In this document: in pieces, positions 59,601 through 64,000 of the stretch
Position numbering within the stretch: position 1 is the first letter of the stretch
Layout of the letters: each line of letters starts with the position of its first letter
From: Acholoe squamosa
Taxonomy: Eukaryota > Annelida > Polychaeta > Phyllodocida > Polynoidae
NCBI GenBank assembly: GCA_949317995.1
Contig: OX439037.1
Span: forward strand, 52,548,080-52,612,079
Direction: 5' to 3'
Length of the DNA: 64,000 bases
The notes under the pieces: model-generated
The model's database searches: none
Seen by the model: only the letters and a program-made list of their open reading frames with translations
What the model was told of the DNA's origin: nothing
Translations under genes and position numbers: made by a program

Positions 59601-62474
59601 TTCGGTATCAAGGTATTCATGGCATGGCATTTACTGTCAGTGACAGACATGTATGGAGGAAAGTAATAGTTTACCTACCTTGGTGGGTTATTAGAAAGTG
59701 TGGCAAGGCCATAGATGAAAACGATAACTCCAACTATGGAGGCAGGGATGAGCATCATCGTGTAGAAACCCAGCCAGGAAAAGTATATTGCAACTTTCTC
59801 TCCAAAGTATTTTCTGTGTCAACCATGAGGAATCTGATTAGTGCCCCTTTTAAAACATTTTAATTAAGCAACATTTCTTTCCACCATAATGGTACGTTTT
59901 GATTCATCTTATGCCTGACAGACATTACTGGCATTGTGAAGCAGTTCGATAATAAAGCAACATATCTTTCTAACCTTTTGGGAAGGATGGAGTAGTGGTG
60001 ATATAATTCATCTTGTGATACTGCATAAATCAGCAAGAAAAAAACCAGTTATACTACTACATTTATAAAGAATTACCTTATAAGATCTAAAGGTTGGAAG
60101 AAATACCAACGTCCTGGTCGTGCCCATGTTTCGTACAGCAACTGTTGAGAAAATATAACTTCATATCAAGACCTGTTTCACCATCTTATTTTAGACTTCA
60201 ATCTTCTATATCACATTCTAATGAATGTATAAGTACCATAGAAAGTACACAAAGATGTTCACAACTAGTTCAGTATCATCTTTGATTCAAGGCTACCGTT
60301 AGAATACTTACATGTCTGTCGTTGTCAGCACCGTGTGTGAGGACTGAGTGGTCACTTGTATATTTACCCTGTAAAAGTATACAAAATTTATTAATGATGT
60401 TTAAATGTTATATTGGCTATGATAAACCATTACATACAGCCAATCATTATGATGATTCTGCAATGTTCATGCTTTATTATCTTTTTCTCACAAGTATTTC
60501 TAAGCTATAACATGTAGGTAAAATGTAAAAAAAAAAGACACAGTATGGTGGGGGTTTGATTCATTGAGTTATGTCTACCTTTCATTCTTCAATAAATAAA
60601 AGGAATGAATTACCCATGACATATTTCTAAGGATATTAATGAAGGCTGTGTTTAGAAGAGAGTAAGAGCAAATCCTATTTAATTTGTAAAGAAATGCCAA
60701 ATATAGGACATATTGGTAGATTGTATGGCTAGAAGTTTGAATATTTACAAGATGAGCATAGGCAAAAAAGAGAGGTTGGTTTCTGTAGAGTATGCCATAA
60801 CCAGACCAAAGCAAAATATATTGCTTGGATCTCCAAATGAGTTTCTCCCACACTTTCACTTTATAGCAGAGGAGACAAAAGCAAAAGAGTTTCCCATTTT
60901 CACAGGAGTAGACAACCTTAACATAGACTTGGGGCCAACTTGGTTGTTCATTTGAAAGGTACTACATCCTCTTCACGGTTTTATCGGTTTCCTTCTCTTC
61001 GGTGTGAATAACCCAGTCTCACACCCAAAAGATAATTGCCCCCCTTTAGGTGTCCTAATCAAACTTTGACAAATAAGTACTAAATCTTCAGTGAAAACTA
61101 TTATTGGCCTCTTGGTACCCTTGAATTTCAGACGTCTTACAGTGCTGGGGACCTGGAGGTTTTTCCTCTAGATAATTTGGAGTTAATTAATAGCTGATGT
61201 TAGACAGGGCAATATCTTCCATCCATATCATAAGTACATATGGAGAGATCTATACCGTTTCTCAACTTCTGACGATTATACTGTGAAATCACGTCCAATT
61301 TTAAAATATGTGAATATATTAAGCCCCAACAAAGTCTTCCCCTGACAGTTATCTAACATAAGCAGGATATTTTAAGAATGATATTGCAGTTCAATCAATT
61401 TGACCTCTTTATTACCAATAGCCAGATGAAGAGACTTTTCCTGGTTTACAGAATACATATTTAGGAAAGAAGATGGGTATAGAAGTTCTTGAAAAGATTT
61501 GTCTTTTATTCTTTTTAACTTTATAAAGCCTTGTCAGAAGGGGAGTTTCTCAAATAAGTGAAATATAAAAGGGACTAAGTTTGGGGGTGTGCTGATATAG
61601 TTACGGTTGGCCATTTGTTTTGATTATTAACTCACCCAGGCAGATCCCTATATGTATGACATATTATAACATGTAATAACTCATTATAATAGTGTCATAC
61701 GAAATGTAATTGACTGGGAAATAATTGGAAACAAAAATTACATGAACTGTCATATTCAAAAGCACATCAAATGAAGAAAATTAGTGATAATATGCATTGT
61801 GAGCCGTACATATCTTTATACTTGTATTTATCTATAACCTTATCCAACTCCTATGGGTGGTCAGGGGCAGCAAGATAATTCGGTTACATAATCTTGTCTG
61901 AAGGACTCAATACCCATTTTATTCATGTAAACAGGATCAGTCTTTAATTACTTTATCCAAAAAGAGGGTAGGGATTTACACTTCACAGAAAATAGTGGAT
62001 ATTAGGCAAATAAGTAATTCAAAATTAGTAGTACTCTTAGTCATATTGTAAGATCGCTCATTAAACAAACAATAGGATTAACCTTCCCTTACCTCATGGA
62101 GGGGATAAGCTGCTGTGTATATATTGTCACTGACCAATCGATCCACGCCTGAAAACGAACACTGGAAGCTATTTATAAAGTACAATGTGAAAAGTGAGTT
62201 ATTGAATTAGAAGTGGTCATTCTTTTTGTGTGTGTAGATAACACAAGCAGCTGATATTCTTGAGTGGAGAGTATGGGGACTGGGTTCAAGGCCAAAACAC
62301 TAGTGGCAACAAAACAACAGCACTTTGTGCTCAGATGATAATTAATTGTGGCAATAATGTAGCGTACCTATTTTGTCCTTTGTATCAGCATACTTTGTGC
62401 GCAGAAGCAGCTCATGCACAATGAGGCTCCTCTGTGACACGGTGAAGAATGTTGCCTTGTCTTTGATGATGAAC
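44867..62474 (-). CDS. Anoctamin (TMEM16) family protein, 20 exons, 5' end missing
   Basis: This is a multi-pass membrane protein of the Ca2+-activated chloride channel/phospholipid scramblase family. Exons in gene order: 62474-62368, 62148-62093, 60368-60312, 60141-60077, 59813-59679, 58559-58393, 58178-58096, 57763-57704, 57421-57347, 57191-57027, 55319-55283, 53122-53011, 51834-51780, 48673-48576, 48298-48162, 47603-47451, 47013-46961, 46461-46277, 45669-45564, 45085-44867. All junctions are GT/AG and in phase, giving 707 codons to the stop. Landmarks: RYFGEK-like [19 protein letters not shown], the Cys-rich loop [39 protein letters not shown]. Calcium-site acids are in [23 protein letters not shown] and [13 protein letters not shown]. 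The C-terminus is LIPDVPAR and a charged tail. It is nearest in feel to ANO4/5/7-type; the paralogue is not settled. The N-terminal cytosolic domain lies upstream of 62474. Confidence 0.95.
47080..47312. mobile_element. TA-flanked CCGTAA element, copy 5 (anoctamin intron)
   Basis: TA at 47078-47079 and 47313-47314; 233 bp, inverted relative to copy 4. It lies in the intron between the exons ending at 47013 and starting at 47451. Confidence 0.8.
47781..47931. mobile_element. Possible 150 bp TIR element in an anoctamin intron
   Basis: The left end CAGGGGCATGGGAAGCAG is roughly inverted at the right (CTGCTTTCCACGCCCATGAC). No convincing target duplication. Confidence 0.35.
48488..48517. repeat. 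Poly(A) run in an anoctamin intron
   Basis: About 30 consecutive A. No attached retroposon recognised. Confidence 0.9.
48674..51779. other. Anoctamin intron, no other feature seen
   Basis: AT-rich intron of about 3.1 kb. No ORF with recognisable domains and no RNA gene. Confidence 0.5.
54420..54554. mobile_element. 135 bp TIR element with 6 bp duplication, copy 2
   Basis: CAGGGATGCCACT at the left and AGTGGCATCTCTG at the right; exact ATACAG on both flanks (54414-54419 and 54555-54560). It contains GGAATTCC. Same family as 37831-37975, in inverse orientation. It lies in an anoctamin intron. Confidence 0.8.
56047..56189. mobile_element. 143 bp TIR element with 6 bp duplication, related family
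   Basis: CAGGGATGAAAGTC at the left and GACTTTCATCCCTG at the right, a perfect 14 bp TIR; exact AAACCT flanks both sides (56041-56046 and 56190-56195). It contains GGGAATTCCC. It shares the CAGGGATG start, length, 6 bp duplication and central palindrome with the 37831 and 54420 elements. Confidence 0.8.
56623..56695. repeat. (TA)n microsatellite in an anoctamin intron
   Basis: An uninterrupted run of about 35 TA units followed by CATACATACACA. Prone to cruciform extrusion. Its translation in either strand (alternating Ile/Tyr) is not a gene. Confidence 0.95.
60369..62092. other. Anoctamin intron, no other feature seen
   Basis: AT-rich intron of about 1.7 kb between two well-supported exons. 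Nothing else recognised. Confidence 0.5.
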
Positions 62475-64000
62475 CTTGAGTGACAGCATGAACATGTTGG
62501 TTAGACTTAGCTTATGTTAAAGAGTAGGTGATCTCTGTGTAGGAAATATTACAGTTTATAACGCGAAACGGTGCGTCTGCAGATGTTCTTGCTTTCTTCC
62601 TTTGTGAATGAATTCGTTCACTTACTAGCTAACGACCAAATTGTAAATTGCTGGGACTGGTAACATCAAAAACCAAGAATACTATGAAGTCTGAGATACT
62701 GAATTTCACTCAGATAATTAGGAATTCTATAGTATTTCATATGAAGTATTATGGTACTGCGGATCATGTACAAGAATGGCGATACATGGAAATGATACAT
62801 TTAAATTATGCCAAGTTATCAGATATAATAATTTATTTAATGAATGCCCTGTCAGGAGTGAATAGGTCCTACACATCGTTCTCGTAAAGACGTCGTGATT
62901 TAATTTCTAAAAGGGTAGGTGAATATAAATGACGATCAGTGAACTGTCCCAAATAATCAACTGTGTATATCATTATGATAGAACGTGTAATACTAATAGT
63001 CTTATAACACGTAGGTAATATAGGTCAGTTCAAAATACATTTGAATCACCCGTCATTAGTAATCACATTTGCACATCAACAGCCTGAATAATATCTAGTA
63101 AAACACTCGTTTCATGTTAACAATAAATCAAATTGAATTTTGGAACAATATCATTTTAGATGTGACTCTTATACACAATGAATTTCACTGGAATGGACTA
63201 AATTGGAGAACGTGTAAATCACCTAATTTGAAAAGACACCGTTGTATTTAGCGAAGTGACTGCCATATCAGGACTTGTTATATATAAACCCCAGTGCAAG
63301 TGCTATCATAGGCATGTGCATCCCTAGTTCCTCCTATTTCCTAACAGTAGTACTAACACTGTTGGCATATCCTCAATCCATGCAAGCACAGTATTAGCTC
63401 ACAAGACACGTTTGATTAAATCAAATTTCTTTTACAATACAGCTAGGGAAGTATCACAAAGATTTCTTTTTAATTTCAGGATAAAGTTTTCAAGGATTCA
63501 AATTGGCATCCGATAAAAAGGTTTTCAAAGGGGTAACATAAAAATTGGGTAAATATTACATTTATAACTATTATTTTTTTTTTCTTTCAATATTTGATAA
63601 CCATGTGTGGAAAAAAAGAGAGAAAGGAAAAATAAATAGATGAATTAAACCTATATAGAAAATCAAACATATCACACATGCCCACAACAATTGAATGCAA
63701 CGGTTCCGCTTTTACATTATGATGGGCAGGATTGCCTGATTGTTTACCTGTTCTAATAGGATGGACTTTCCTAATACTATTTTCATGAGTATAAACTAGA
63801 TTCAGACGGAAGTCATTCATGCAGACATTCCTGGAAATATCAGGTTGACCTTCTCTCAAGGCCGAAGGGGACAGACATTGAAGAGGGTCTCAGTTTATAC
63901 TAAAAGAAACGCACACGAACACAATTTTACCCACAAGGACCAATGAAAATATTACTTTACTTACTTAAACAATTGTTCATTCTATTGAAAAAAACATCTG
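62475..64000. other. Upstream anoctamin intron, no exon recognised
   Basis: The exon at 62368-62474 starts with a split codon, so at least one upstream exon exists. Scanning the minus strand here I found no segment resembling the anoctamin N-terminal domain, so those exons are probably beyond the window. Confidence 0.5.

Noticed and set aside
63587..63859. Minus-strand 90-codon ORF as an upstream anoctamin exon
   Set aside because: The sequence does not resemble the anoctamin N-terminal domain and its borders do not give a junction that matches the phase of the exon at 62474.

Overview
The window looks like AT-rich chromosomal DNA from a metazoan, most likely a marine invertebrate. It carries a five-exon ribosomal protein L24 gene with GT/AG introns, a large multi-exon anoctamin gene, and many kinds of transposon, including Polinton/Maverick, non-LTR and Ty3 elements and numerous short TIR elements. 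The sequence alone does not fix the phylum.

Layout. 0.6-9.2 kb: a decayed Polinton/adintovirus-like element on the + strand. Its order is a tandem Death-fold ORF, an A32/FtsK-type packaging ATPase, a small basic protein, a MALV-type protein fused to a retroviral-type integrase, a capsid-like protein and a pVI-like basic protein. A non-LTR retrotransposon in the opposite orientation (about 3.2-6.96 kb) splits the integrase exactly where its third catalytic acid should be. The ORF1 of that retrotransposon has an L1-like nucleic-acid-binding region followed by a NADAR (YbiA-like) domain. 9.6-11.2 kb: a G-rich minisatellite with a roughly 70 bp unit. 11.2-16 kb: non-coding, with small repeats. 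16.2-20.1 kb: a scrambled Ty3-type retrotransposon with 540 bp inverted arms and gag and pol in opposite orientations. 20.2-25.5 kb: non-coding, a TTAA-flanked element, a 147 bp tandem repeat and a LINE reverse-transcriptase tail. 25.7-29.6 kb: a 308 bp tandem duplication interrupted by a chain of TIR elements that share palindromic ends.

29.8-36.9 kb: RPL24 on the + strand, apparently intact (153 codons). 36.9-44.9 kb: intergenic, with several short TIR elements. 44.9-62.5 kb: an anoctamin/TMEM16 gene on the - strand. Twenty 3' exons join in phase into 707 codons that include all the calcium-site acids; the 5' exons lie beyond the right edge or were not recognised.

The two cellular genes appear functional and are unrelated in role: cytosolic translation versus a membrane Ca2+-activated channel or lipid scramblase. 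Everything else is mobile or repetitive. The most notable items are the NADAR-bearing retrotransposon ORF1, the Death-domain ORF next to Polinton genes, the chain of TIR elements with shared 12 bp palindromes, and a set of short TIR elements with exact 6 bp target duplications.
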